NCBI GenBank assembly: GCA_027919835.1
Contig: JANVFP010000029.1
Span: 558,001-622,000 of the forward strand
From: Lentinula raphanica
Taxonomy: Eukaryota; Basidiomycota; Agaricomycetes; Agaricales; Omphalotaceae
Reading direction: 5' to 3'
DNA: 64,000 nucleotides
Below are positions 45,206-56,753 of this stretch, one piece after another (positions within the stretch are counted from its first letter, which is position 1; each line of letters opens with the position of its first letter). Position numbers and translations under genes: made by a program. The notes beneath the pieces are model-generated. The model was not told the DNA's origin and searched no databases. It saw only the letters and a program-made list of their open reading frames with translations.

Positions 45206-46946
45206 TTACAGCTCGGCTGCAGCTCTTCGAATGTTACTCTCATTGTCCTCTGCAGGCTTTTCTCCAAACGCTCGGAGGATGTTTGACTTGATTTTGATCT
45301 CGTCAAGCTTAGCCGGAGCCAGTGTGCGCTTGTTGAGAATGCTTGCCAGACTATGAATGGCATCAGCCACAATTTCATGATTGATGAACTGAATTTCTTT
45401 CAATATTTACCGTTTCGATTCCTTTTCATAATATGCTTCGGTTCCGTTGACCATCTTCTCCATGATACGAAGGTAGTGTTTCGATGCGTCACCAACGGTA
45501 GAGGAAAGGGTGAGAGCTTTCTGATATATAGAGTCCCGAAGATCAGCGGAGGCAACGAAGAATTCATTGGCAAGAGCATCAAAGTCTGCTATACGGCCAG
45601 CCTGGAGTCAAGACAGAGTTAGTTTGCGTGCGCAAGTGATGCGAGATAAAGAGTTATACAGTATCAAGGAGTCCTCCTTTGGGTGAGCGCTGAGTTCCAC
45701 ATTTCTCGTTCAGGTAGTTGACAAAATCTGCTTCAGAGCGACCACCTTCGTATGCAATACCATCTTTGTTGTCCTTAGGGAAAAACTTGATGGTTGGGAA
45801 ACCTGAGATACCAAATCGCGTCTTCAAAGCCTCGTTCTTCTTGTCGTCTGCATCAACGTTAACGAGTAGACACTTAGTTGACCTAGATTAGCTATTTTTG
45901 AAACCTAACGCGATTAACTTCACTGACATTGTTTTCTGTTTCGAAGATTGAGGCAACTTTCCAATGAAACAGATTGATTACAGTCATCACATCTTGAAGG
46001 AATTATATGAATACCTTTTTCGTAAGCAGGTTTCATTGCTTTGCAGTGGCCACACCAAGGAGCCTAAAGCCAGGAGCATGAGACTACCGCAGAATTGAAG
46101 AGAAGAATATATGTGCTCACAGTGAATGTGACGAGGACATCTTTCTTGGGATCCTATATAGCCAAAGAAAGGAATCTCAACAATCCTTTCTTCAGTTTCA
46201 GGGTTCGGACCCACCATAACAACTTCATCGAAGTTAGTGTAGTCGAGAATTTGATAGGCAGGAGGTGGTGGAGGCTTGATGTTAGATTTCACGCCGGTCT
46301 TTCCGGTAATACTGTAAGTCCGGTGAGCAATGAGAAGGATGTCAAGGTGAGTGAACGGACAAAGAGGTGAAACTTTCAAGGTCCCGCCCGGATTCGTATG
46401 GTTCATAATTGCCCTTTCCATCAAACCATTTCAAGGTGGGAAAGCCGGTTACACCATATCTTGAGGAACACTAGGTGAGTATACATAACGGGGAAAATAT
46501 TCCTTTCTTACTTTCTTCCTAGTTCTTTGCCTACGCCGTCTGCATCAACTTTGGCGACAAACAGCTTGTCCTTCACATGAGAGTACGCATCCGCTACTTG
46601 TTCATAGGTTGGCGCGAGATTCTAGATTGGGAGAAATTGTTAGTATGCGGTGTCTGATTGAATAGATCCGACATACTTTGCAGTGTCCGCTACGTGCAAG
46701 TCAGGATGTGAGTATCATGTGTAGTCGACAATGATCAAGTATCCTTACCACCAAGTAGCAAAGCTGAAGGCAACCGTAAGCACCACAAATCACAATGAAA
46801 ACGAAGCGTACGGCTTACAATTCTACCAAACCAGGTTTACCTTGGCCGACAACGTCATCCCAGGTTTCCGGATTGAGGTCCAGGACATTAGACGCAGTAG
46901 CAGCTGTGAAGATAGCTGTAAGAAATAGAGAGGATGAGAGTTTCAT
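45206..46946 (-). CDS. Protein disulfide isomerase, ERp38 type (two thioredoxin domains)
   Basis: This endoplasmic-reticulum enzyme forms and shuffles disulfides in secreted proteins. The start MKLSSSLFLTAIFTAATASN is a signal peptide. Two thioredoxin domains follow, each with a CGHC centre: FATWCGHCKNLAPTYEQ and FTAPWCGHCKAMKPAYE. Their cis-proline loops read GVTGFPTLKWF and GISGFPTIKFF. The C-terminal helical region (about 100 residues, LANEFFVASADLRDSIYQKA) is the ERp29-like domain. The first CGHC is encoded on two very small exons, 46763-46749 (15 nt) and 46689-46677 (13 nt), after exon 46946-46819. The protein ends RRAAAEL and lacks a standard HDEL or KDEL signal, so retention in the ER may depend on something else. 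Confidence 0.9.
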
Positions 46947-47382
46947 GGTGGTTGCAATAAGAGTAAGTAGAGCGATTCCACGTCAGTACAAAATATCATT
47001 TAGGCGCCCAGGAATTGAATTAGTAAGCTCGGTTAGGACTCGGTCGCGTTCATCTTCGGATAATGAAGACCTCCTTTCCAATGTTTTTGACTTGAGTTTC
47101 CAAGAACCTGCCAACTCTCTGAGTACAGTATAGTACTTACAGTCAATGTTACATATGAGAGTTGAGCCAAGTAGTTGTGGATTCTGGAAGTCTTATGTGG
47201 CGCACATAGCACGTGCACTTGAACCTATTTTTCATCTAAGTCTTCAACTCAAACTTCCGCCTTTACTCAGCAAACGGATTCCGGGAGAAAAGGATTTTCA
47301 CAAGAGACTGGATTTGCACCTCATTCGTTTAGTTCACGGTGATATATCGGCGTTGTGATCATCATTAATCATCACTGCAACC
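46947..47382. promoter_or_regulatory. Divergent promoter between PDI and SQT1
   Basis: The 436-bp gap feeds two divergent genes. It contains no word that I would call an unfolded-protein-response element with confidence. No gene is seen in it. Confidence 0.4.
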
Positions 47383-48844
47383 ATGGAACACGCAGTGCAA
47401 GAAGATGAAATCGAGGAGCAGTTCATCACTGAAGATGAAGTCCTTGCTGAAGTAGCCGACGACGGCGACCAGCCAATGGACGAAGCCGAAGAAAATGAAG
47501 CCGATGATACGCTTGGAGAGCTGGCAGCGGGATCGTCTGGATCAGGGGAGGACAACTCTGTGCAAGCTTTTCTTAATCACCAGTCATCAGTGTTTGCTGT
47601 CGCCGTCCATCCTACTCAACCGCTTGCAGTTTCTGGAGGCGAAGACGATTTAGGTTACATATGGGACATAACCGATGGAGAGGTAATTGTGAAATTAACC
47701 GGCCACACAGATAGTGTCGTCTGTGTGGGATGGAGCTTTGATGGCCAGATCGTTTCGACTGGTGGTATGGACGGGAAAATCAGGTTATGGAGAAGAGTTG
47801 GCCAGGAAGATTACAGAACATGGGAATTTCTAACAGAATTACAAGGACCAGACGAAGTATTGGTATGTTCGACAATTCCGATTTTTTAATCCTATGCTCA
47901 CGTTCTCTGAATCTCAGTTCATGAAATGGCATCCAAAAGGCAATGTTCTGTTAGCTGGCTCCAATGACACTACCCTTTGGCTGTGGCAATGTCAGCTGCG
48001 ATTCAGTTCGTACTATCCATCCGCACTCAATAATGCTTTTCACAGTGCCGTCCGGAAATACGATGCAGGTTTTCGCAGGTCATACAGGCCCAGTCCAGTG
48101 TGGCACCTTCACGCCTGATGGTTTGGCTAACCCTTCCTGATTATACGATTTCTGACGTCCTTTCCAGGGAAACGAATAGTTTCTGCGTGCGGAGATGGCA
48201 CCTTGATACTTTGGGATCCACGGTCTCCGACACCAGTTTTCAAGTTGACGGCGGAAGACGCACGTTTTGATTTGGACGGAATCACTTCCCTTGGAGTCAA
48301 TCCATCTTCAACGCTGGCAATCGTCGGGGGTGCTGCCGGAGGCGTGCGAGTAGTCAGTCTTACGAAAGGCGAAATTGTGACTGCCCTGGGCGGGCATACA
48401 GCAGGCGAAAGTATTGAAGCTGTTGAGTTCATCGATCTCACCAACACAGGTTCAGGACCTGGTGTTGTTGCAACTGGGGCCACAGATGGCAAGATCTGTT
48501 TGTGGGATCTTGCTACCATGCGTTTGCGATCCACCTTGGAACATTCGGTATCGTGTCATACAGTATCAATCCTATCACTGAACCTCACCTCTTCCTTTTT
48601 CCGACAGGATGCAATCACCACGATTCTGACGCTCCCAGCGCCGAAAAATCATCTCATAGTATCCGGTTCAGCAGACAAAACGTTGCGGACATGGGACGCG
48701 CGCACAGGCGCTCTCGTGAAAGAGCACAAAGGTCATCAAGGACCTGTCTTGGGTGCGTCCTTGGGATTAGACGGATCTGTCATAGTTACCGCTGGAGACG
48801 ATGGTGTTTCCCTTGTGTTTACCACTGAACCCGAAGAGGAATGA
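47383..48844 (+). CDS. SQT1: WD40 protein Sqt1 / AAMP, ribosomal-protein chaperone
   Basis: In yeast Sqt1 escorts ribosomal protein uL16 (Rpl10) to the ribosome. Exons 47383-47862, 47918-47990, 48046-48120, 48168-48547 and 48608-48844 give 414 residues with matching phases. The N-terminus is very acidic (EHAVQEDEIEEQFITEDE), as in the family. Seven WD-type repeats follow; clear ones are GHTDSVVCVGWSFDGQIVST, FMKWHPKGNVLLAGSNDTT, GHTGPVQCGTFTPDGKRIVS and LIVSGSADKTLRTWDARTG. The end DDGVSLVFTTEPEEE closes the propeller. Animal AAMP belongs to the same family, so the exact role in this fungus is inferred from the yeast member. Confidence 0.87.
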
Positions 48845-49239
48845 GATTAGACCTTGTGAACAATTTCTCTGTGTCTATTCACTTGCTGACTAGGACATGA
48901 TTGGCACTGGGCAACCGAGTTTGAGGATTTCCGAAAGAAGTTCAAAGTTGGAATCGAAAAGCTGTGCAAGAATGGATGGCACTGTTGAACCATATACTTC
49001 AAGTTTTAGCTGTGAATGGCAATGCGACCTAGAGCTCAAGCTGGAGTGCTGCGGCGGCATGACTGATAATGACTAGTCATGGGATAAAAAGAAATAGTCG
49101 CGTATTCGAAAACTGAGCTTAAAGTTAGAGCAGCTTGTTCATTGTTGAGTGCGGGATTTCCGAACCGTGTCAGCAAATCTTGTCACCACTTTCTGGCGCT
49201 TATCTACAATTGTCGACATTCTTTCTCCCTTCAACACCG
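48845..49239. other. Intergenic, 0.4 kb
   Basis: This holds the 3' flank of SQT1 and the promoter of the Rho GEF gene. The 60 bp before 49240 is pyrimidine-rich. No gene is seen. Confidence 0.4.
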
Positions 49240-52200
49240 ATGTCGTCTTACAACCATCCTACGCGACCCCATGTTTACATTCCTCAACCTCCATCTAGCG
49301 GGCTTCCTCCAGGAGCCCGACAACCAACAAATCCGAGTCCTTCAACTCGACCTGATGCATGGGCATTCGAAGTGACACCTCCTCCATTCGTAGATGAACA
49401 ACACTCCCTGCATAATCCATGGGGAGATGATGAATATGGCTCACCGAGTAACTTGCGTCATCGGACATTGTCTCTTGTAAATCTACCTTCAGACGGATCA
49501 CGAACTCCAACTCGAATAGGCAGCCTCCAGGCGCCTACTACAGTTCCTCTAGCGTTTCCAGAACCCCAGATATATAGATCAGCCTCGCAACGAGCATCAG
49601 GTCATAGACCGAGTGCAAGCGATGTCTCGAGCCTTCAACTTCGACGAGAGCCATCAACAGGATCCTTTCAATCATCACAAACAAATTCTTGGTATCATGA
49701 TGATGACTATAGCTCAGTTTCAAATGAGGTCAGACATAAGGCATATACCAATATACTTAAGACTAACTGAAACGTCCTCGTCAATAGTCGCATGGAGAAG
49801 ATGAACGGTTATCGAGAAACTTACCCGATATCTCGTATGTAGCACCAGCATACTTCTTCGTTTACTCCTTCACTCACCCATATGACTATAGGTTGACATC
49901 AGATGAAGGTCTTGTACGGTTCCAGTCCGGAGATCTACCAGAGAACGATCAGGAATGGCACCGACTGGTTCCACCGGAAGCGATCGAAGCTCTGGGGAAG
50001 ATGGAGGTTCAACGGCAGTCTGTGATATTCGAAATTTTCAAATCTGAGAGGGAATATGTGTCGGATTTGAAAGCCGTGCAAGATGTGCGTAGTCCTACAT
50101 TGCATACTTACTACTCCCGGTCTCTCATCTTGTACAATAATTCATAGGTTTATATCACACCTTTACTTGAATCCCAACCTCCAATCATACAACCTCACCG
50201 CTTACAAGGATTTATCTCTGAAGTTTTTGGAAACTTCAGCCAAATCTTGGCACATCATCAAAGAATGTTGGGTGCCTTGTTCGCCCGTCAACGAGATCAA
50301 CATCCCCTCATACAGAGTATCGCTGATATAGTCCTAGACAGTATGTCGATTCTCATGGGCCATGATCCAAGCTCATTTCTGTTTAAGCTACACTCAAGGC
50401 TGATTTTCGCTCAGCCTACGAGACATACATCAAACACTATCCATTATCTGAATCTCGCCACCGCACCGAACTTCAAAAAAACATGGCCTACCAATCCTTC
50501 ATACAAAGTGCTTCCTCCGACTCCCGCATACGGAAACGAGACTTGATAACATTTCTTTCCCGACCAGTCACGCGTCTTCCCCGTCTCAACCTGCTTCTAG
50601 AGCAAACACTCAAGCTTACAGATAAAGACTACGAACATCCAGACCTTGATACACTGCCTATCATCTTGGGTATATTGAGTGACTGTATTAAAAGCACTCA
50701 GCCAGGAATCGAGGCCGCTGAGAGTAAGGTAAAATTCTGGGCCTTGTGCGAAAGTTTGACTTTCCGAAAGGGCGAAATCATCGTGAGTTCTTAGTATGAG
50801 ACTGATAATGTACTCATTCTACTTGTAGGATATGGACTTGTATGACAACAGTAGAACACTAGTGTATTCAGGGCCAGTATCCCGAAAGAATCGTTCCGAA
50901 GGCTCTGTTGCAGGGACTTGGTCGAGTTCTGGATGGACTGATCTCTTTGCGGCTCTGCTAGACAATTACTGTGCGTATGTGTTTCACAAATCTGCCTTTG
51001 ACTTCACTTACATTGGCTCAGTCTTGCTCACTCGTGAAGAAAAACGTCCAAATGGAACGGTCAAACGACAACTCATGTCTCGAGTACGTTCAGTCAAAGT
51101 ACATGTTATGTAGTGTCTCTCAATCAGGCCTATCAGCCTTTGTATCTTTCATTTCTTCGCCTAGGCTCTTTCAATTCCCCACCTGAAACGCGCAAGGAAC
51201 GCTCCAAAGATGGCAACGTGCTAAGCGGCCTGTTATACCAATCCACCCCTCTATATCCCTTCACAATATACCACGAAGCGAGTAAGCAATCTCGCAGATA
51301 TACCCTCTATGCCGCCAGTGAGGCGATTCGCACCAAATGGCATAACTTCTTGTTGGATGCCATCGCAGTTCACAAAGTCAGACAAGAAGGAAACATGGCA
51401 AGAATTATTTGGGTGGTTTTGTTGAATTGTGTCTGATTTTTTCCATCTAGTATTTCGCACCCGATACCCTTAGTCGACAATTCTTTCGAACAGGCGGGAG
51501 CTTGAATGGAGGCAAAGGTGCAGGAAAGGTCATCGCTGCCGTTCCTTTTAGTAATCTCTTCATCTTTCGACTCCTCTCTCATCCGGATCCTGAAGTATTG
51601 TCGATTTTCTCTAGCTTCCGAGGGCCGTCGATTCATCGCAGTCGGGTGCTCTACTGGAATATACGTAGCTATACGGGGACGCGAAAGTGAGCATGAACAC
51701 GATGACTGTGATCCCAATCGATCTGATGGAACTGTAGCTTTTCGCAAGGTATTGAACGCGCTACCAAATTCCATAGCAGCTTTGCAAACGTTGGGCTCAA
51801 AGACTTTCAACAAGTTCATCATCCTCGTCAACAACTCTCTGCTATCGTATCCGCTTGACCTCATAGCTCAGGTGGCTTTGGGCCGAGCCGATCCTCAAGC
51901 TTTGGCTTCATCGGTGGAAAAAGTTGTGTCAGGTGATGTTATGTTCTTCAAGCACTTACATGTTGGTCAACGTGCATTGAGTGAGTACTCTCTTTCTCTT
52001 ACAGCTGTGATGAAAAGTGAGACCTTGTTTTGTTGTAATTCTTAGTCGTTTACACTGCCAAAAAGTTACTACAAGTGACTCTAAGTTTGCATGTCTTGGA
52101 AGTCATGGATATCAAGGAAGTAGCTTTGACACCCAAACGGGAACAGCACGGTTCCAGCAACGTTTCGCATTCGTTCAGGGCATTCGGTGATGTGAGTCTG

Positions 52201-52977
52201 CATATCCTCCATCTTACGAAACGCTTAAACTCAAATCAGGCTGGCTACGCCCCCAAAGACGCATTCGACGTGACACCATTGGTGAAAACCATTGGGATAT
52301 GTGCTCGTGGAGGAATCTTGATCGTCGATCCCACCAAGTAAGATTCACAAAGATTCGACTAGTGTTTATCACCTGGAATTTTGACGTCCGCACGCAGTAT
52401 CGCGAACAATCGATCTACTGTAGTCCCAGATTTCTCGGGTGCCAGTAACAACCAACCCATGGCCAATCTCAAATCCCGAGTCGATTCCGCTAAACCACTC
52501 GGGCTCATCCGGAGCGATGCCTCTGAGCTGCTTGTGATTTACGAGAGTAGGTTAATGTTCCTGTTCAGAGTTAGCACACGTTGAACTGCTCGTTCTCTAG
52601 CTGTTGGATGCTACATCACGAAGCATGGAACACCTTCTCGATCTTCCGGTTACATCAAATGGGAATCCAAAATCGATAGCTTTGCTCAGCGTGGTACACA
52701 CGTTTTGTTATTCTCGACTCAATTTATCGAAATCCGGGACATACTCACTGGTCGGATTGTTCAAGTCATAGAAGGAGAAGATATCCGATTGCTGTATGCT
52801 GGTCCTACGCCAGATCTTCATGAGCCTATCCTCATTGCTATGAGGAGTGGAGATGATAACAACACAAGGGAAGGGGCGGTAGACAAGATTGTCGAATTGC
52901 AGGAGACATCAGAGATCTCTGCTGTACGCACACCGACGACAGCATTGCCGACGATGTGGGAGGAATGGGATATGTGA
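49240..52977 (+). CDS. Rho1 guanine-nucleotide exchange factor, Rom2-like (DH-PH-CNH)
   Basis: The protein activates a Rho-type GTPase, which in fungi drives cell-wall glucan synthesis and the wall-integrity pathway. The first 165 residues are Ser/Pro-rich. The DH domain begins KMEVQRQSVIFEIFKSEREY, continues with HRLQGFISEVFGNFSQIL, and holds the core KRDLITFLSRPVTRLPRLNL. A PH region follows (GWTDLFAALLDNY, LLTREEKRPNG). The citron-homology domain runs from about YFAPDTLSRQFFRTGG to DVTPLVKTIGICARGGILIV and GYIKWESKIDSFAQRGTHVL. About fourteen introns are needed; the outer ends are firm. I see no DEP domain ahead of the DH domain, although yeast Rom1/Rom2 have one. Confidence 0.88.
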
Positions 52978-53153
52978 TCATTTAACCGCAGCGCGAGGGA
53001 TAGATTTTTCCGAATATTTTTTTCCTGCTAAATTATTCGATACAATATTCCACAACTTGCAAGGAGAACGATTATATGTAAATCAGCATGTACACAACTA
53101 TTATGAAGAAAGATGCTCATAGATTCATCCCGGGTATCCAGTGTTATAGTTGT

Positions 53154-54976
53154 TCACCCATCAAACCATCTCGCTCTCGCCATTTCATCAGCCAATCCAG
53201 CCCAATTTCGCCTCCGCGCTTTGCGTCCCGATAGCTCAGTAGCAAATCTGTCCAGCATGTAGACCGTTAGATATAACTCTTGCCAAGTAAGAAGACGACC
53301 ACTTACCGCAGACATTCGTCCAGCCTCCACCGACTCTTGTCATTATCTCCCAGGGCAGAACCAGGTTCACCTTCAGCATGGGATGAAGGCGTGAACGGCG
53401 CGCCAGGGAGGATCCTTCTACTCAGTGCATATATCATACCAGCAACAAACGCGTCCTGTGCTCCCACTTCGTCCACCACTCCATCATCCACGTCTTCCTC
53501 AGGAACCTCCGTACCTTGGGAGGAATCGATTTCGTCCTCGTCATGTTCTAAATGACGAGTAGTAGTAGTGGTACCGGCAGTAGGACTCATACCGCCTCGA
53601 GAGCGTGACTTGGAGCTCGAGTTCGGACTGGACTCCGAGGCATGGGTAGACAGGTATTCGAGGTAGCCACTGTTATCCCCAGCAGTGAACGCGCTGGAAG
53701 AAGGTGAGTTACTTCTTGCGCCTGCCCAGAAATCACTACCGGTCCTTACAGAACGGACGTCATCTGAAACAAGAGAACTATCGGGACGAAGATGATTGCC
53801 TTCGTGAGGTCCTGGCCGTGTTGTTCGTGGCGGTGGAGGTCGTTCTTCTACCCACCCTGAGCTTTGGAAGTACTCTTTCGTGGGGAGTGACAACGCAGCG
53901 GCACCTTCTGAGCCCCAATAAGCAATCAGGAGCGCATGCGAGGAGGCGATAGACATCAAAGAGAGTAGGAAAGCCCGGGGAGTCGTTGCATAACTGGGGT
54001 AGTGCATTTGAGCGTAGTGCTTATTTAGAAACAAGACGTCCGCATGCGGGATAAGCTGTTATTCAACTTCATGAGTGTTCGGTCATTGAAGGGATTGGAA
54101 AGAATCACACCGCTTCTATTCCTTGACGGCTTCTGCGACCGACATCGACACTGAACACACAGTGACTTCGCCATTTACGTTCCCGTGCGAGGCTGTCAAG
54201 ACCAGTGATGTTATTCAGTGTTGTTTTCACTGATCTTCCTTCAAAATGTATCCAATCCAGAGGAGCTGGAGAGTTAGGGTTCAGGATATTTGGTGACTGA
54301 TTGATGGATGACGGGGACGGTGCTGGGCCAGAACTTGAAGTTAACGTTGGAGAAGGCGACGGAGAAGAATACATATAATAATTCTCGGGTACAAGGAGAG
54401 GACCAAGGAGCGATACGAACTCTTCATGAGTTATGTCCGGTAGAGGATTGTGGTTAATGACAGTCCGTGTATCGTTTTCAGCTATGCGGGGTTTGAGGTT
54501 CGAAACACATCACAGAACGAGGAAATGAACTTACTGGCCTGAATAACCCACGCGCTGGGAACACCAGAATCCGGCCAAACTTTACAGTAGCGTGTGTTGA
54601 CTCCTTCCCGTTCAAGCTCTTTGATTAGCATTCTTCCCTCTTCGCTACCTCCAAGGGATGCGACAAGGATTGGATCTACAGGACTTGAAAATTGGGCCAA
54701 GAGAGCAAGGATAGAGCTTGCAGACCCTCCGCGTATGGTAGTCACCGACGAAGCGCGTATCACTGTGGATGGAGCGGGGTGACATGGCACGACTAGAGTG
54801 TGAGTAAGGAATAGCGTCCCAGACGCGAGGATCCGAAGAGATTTAGAGGTAGAAGTAGGGACATCGCGAGATTCTTTCTTCAATTTTGTCATATAGCGTG
54901 GAATGAAAGCAAGCCAAGCAAGAACCGGTCCGCGTAAATTGGCATGCGCCAATTTCCTCATGTTCCTTCGACCCAT
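53154..54976 (-). CDS. PfkB-family sugar kinase (ketohexokinase-like) with a long insertion
   Basis: The fold is that of ribokinase/PfkB carbohydrate kinases. The start is uncertain: MGRRNMRKLAH at 54976 or a later Met (MTKLKKESRD). ILASGTLFLTHTLVVP and TIRGGSASSILALLAQF form the N-terminal sugar-binding lobe. VASLGGSEEGRMLIKELERE and LDWIHFEGRSV follow. The C-terminal signature reads VGAQDAFVAGMIYAL, with Gln where GAGD is normal, but it keeps the catalytic Asp. Between SLPTKEYFQSSGW and that signature lies an insert of about 130 Ser- and acidic-rich residues, including EDEIDSSQGTEVPEEDVDDG. The end RARWFDG is spliced from a last short exon. Activity cannot be assumed. Confidence 0.78.
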
Positions 54977-55251
54977 TTTGAGAGACTACAGTCTCGTCTT
55001 TCAGAGGGTATATATGTAGAACAAACTGATATATCCTTTAGGCCATCATGCATTCATGCATCACGCTTTAGGCTGCAACTTTTGCAAAGATTGGTCCGCT
55101 GATCACAGTGTCTCCTGGCAAGCACCTCGGAGTCGAGGACCCACTCACGACCACTACCGGATATTCTGAAAGGATGTCGATTCCGAAAATCGCAACAGAA
55201 AACGATACGTGTCTTCCTGCAGGAGATCAAGAAAGCTGCGATATGTACTTT

Positions 55252-56645
55252 TTACGACATGTCAACGTCCTCGTCTTCGCCCTCGCCCTCGCTATCATCA
55301 TCTACCCATTCTCCATCCTCACCATCATCCTCACTATCATCTAGAGAAGACGATTTGATACCCATTCCGTCTAAATTCGCTATCAATTCGTGAACGTGTT
55401 CCAGTATGGGTTTATCTGGATGTTCTTGTCGGATATGTAACTGAGGGTTTTGATCAACATCAGCTTAATCTTTGGAAGAAAAGGCCATACCAATTGGCAT
55501 GTCTCGAGTCTGTCTCTTGCATCCTTGGCTAGCTCTTGCCAACTAAGATCGTCTAACATTCCGCCGTTCTCATGAGCTTGCTCTGCCATCATGAAGTAGC
55601 ACCATCCCTCGAGATACCATGCCTCTACTTCCTCATCATCGGCGGTCATGACACCATGTAAAACGAGCAACGCAGGAGTGTATAAGGATAATTCGAGGAA
55701 GAGTTTGACTAGTCCGAGACGTGCAGGTATTGGTGGGACCTTTGGATCATCTAGATTGTCGCTGAGTGAGAATAGCTGCGAATGCGCGTAAACAGGTATT
55801 ATGATACCTAGATCCAAATCTTTCCAAGATGACCAAGACTGTTCCAAACAGACTTTCGCATCTTCTGGTCTTTGTTGCGACATTCGTACAGAAGCTAAGC
55901 TTTGGAGAGCTTCGGCATTGTTTGGATCAACTTTCAAAGCTGTTTCCAGAAGTTCTTCGCACGTCTTTTCTGCCTGAGGCTCGAAGCTAAATGGAATTTT
56001 TTTTTGGCATTGGATGAGCTGAGGGATCGATTACGCTACGTACCAGAGATCATATGAAGGGTCCATCCAGATTTCTACCTGACCAATCAAAGCCCGGACG
56101 ATGTTGCTTTTCACTTCGATCTCGTCATCGTTAAATACTTGATCCCCTGTGCGCTCTTTCCCTTTTAATTGGGCAAGTAGCAATTCGACAGCGGCTTGAT
56201 AGTGCTGTAACGCCAATCGGGGGTCTTCGACACTAATCTGAGCGAGGTAAAGATGGGCAGAAGGAGGTGGAGATGATGGTGCATCTGCATTTGGCGGTAA
56301 TAAGCTGAGAAAAGTCTACACCGTTTGAAGAAAAGACGAGTTAATGAACGGGCTGAATGAAAGTTCAAATAGAGGACCGACTTGCTTGGCAGAATCGATA
56401 TCACCCATCTCCAGCTGCACCACTCCAAGCATCTCTTTAGCCTCAACGTTTGAAGGATGTTGGCTCAATATGCGTTGGATGAATCGTGTCGCTAGTTCAT
56501 AATCACATTGTACAATGAGAGATTGGGCTTTTTCCAGTAATGCCAATAGAGAGGGTGTAGATGAAGCTGATTGTATGGGCTCTGGCTCGATGGTTTCAGA
56601 AACAACTTTTTTCTTCGTTTGTTTTTTCGTTTTTGTCCGGCCCAT
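55252..56645 (-). CDS. ACL4: TPR protein, Acl4-like ribosomal protein L4 chaperone
   Basis: Yeast Acl4 is a tetratricopeptide protein that shields newly made ribosomal protein uL4 until assembly in the nucleus. The gene here has the same layout. A basic N-terminus (GRTKTKKQTKKKVV) precedes TPR-type helical pairs: YELATRFIQRILSQHPSN, VEAKEMLGVVQLEMGDIDSA, DPNNAEALQSLASVRMSQQR and VEAWYLEGWCYFMMAEQA. The C-terminus is strongly acidic: SLDDSEDDGEDGEWVDDD, then EGEGEDEDVDMS. About five introns occur. The match is by architecture and motif order and not by a diagnostic residue, so another TPR protein remains possible. Confidence 0.75.
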
Positions 56646-56753
56646 CGTTTATGGAGGAGGAAAAGGTGGTTTAGCGCCACGTGCCACGGCCACTCTTCGC
56701 GATCGACTTCTACTTTGACGAGTCCGCTACCTACTTATTGCTGATATCCATAT
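56646..56753. promoter_or_regulatory. Bidirectional promoter of ACL4 and the 56754 gene (108 bp)
   Basis: The two divergent start codons are 108 bp apart. CACGTGCC at 56679-56686 contains the palindrome CACGTG, a binding word for basic helix-loop-helix factors. Its placement in a short shared promoter is suggestive but may be chance. Confidence 0.4.

Noticed and set aside
53222..53260. tRNA-like word (GATAGCTCAGTAGC)
   Set aside because: Only the D-arm resembles a tRNA; no cloverleaf follows, and the bases encode the C-terminus of the sugar kinase on the minus strand.
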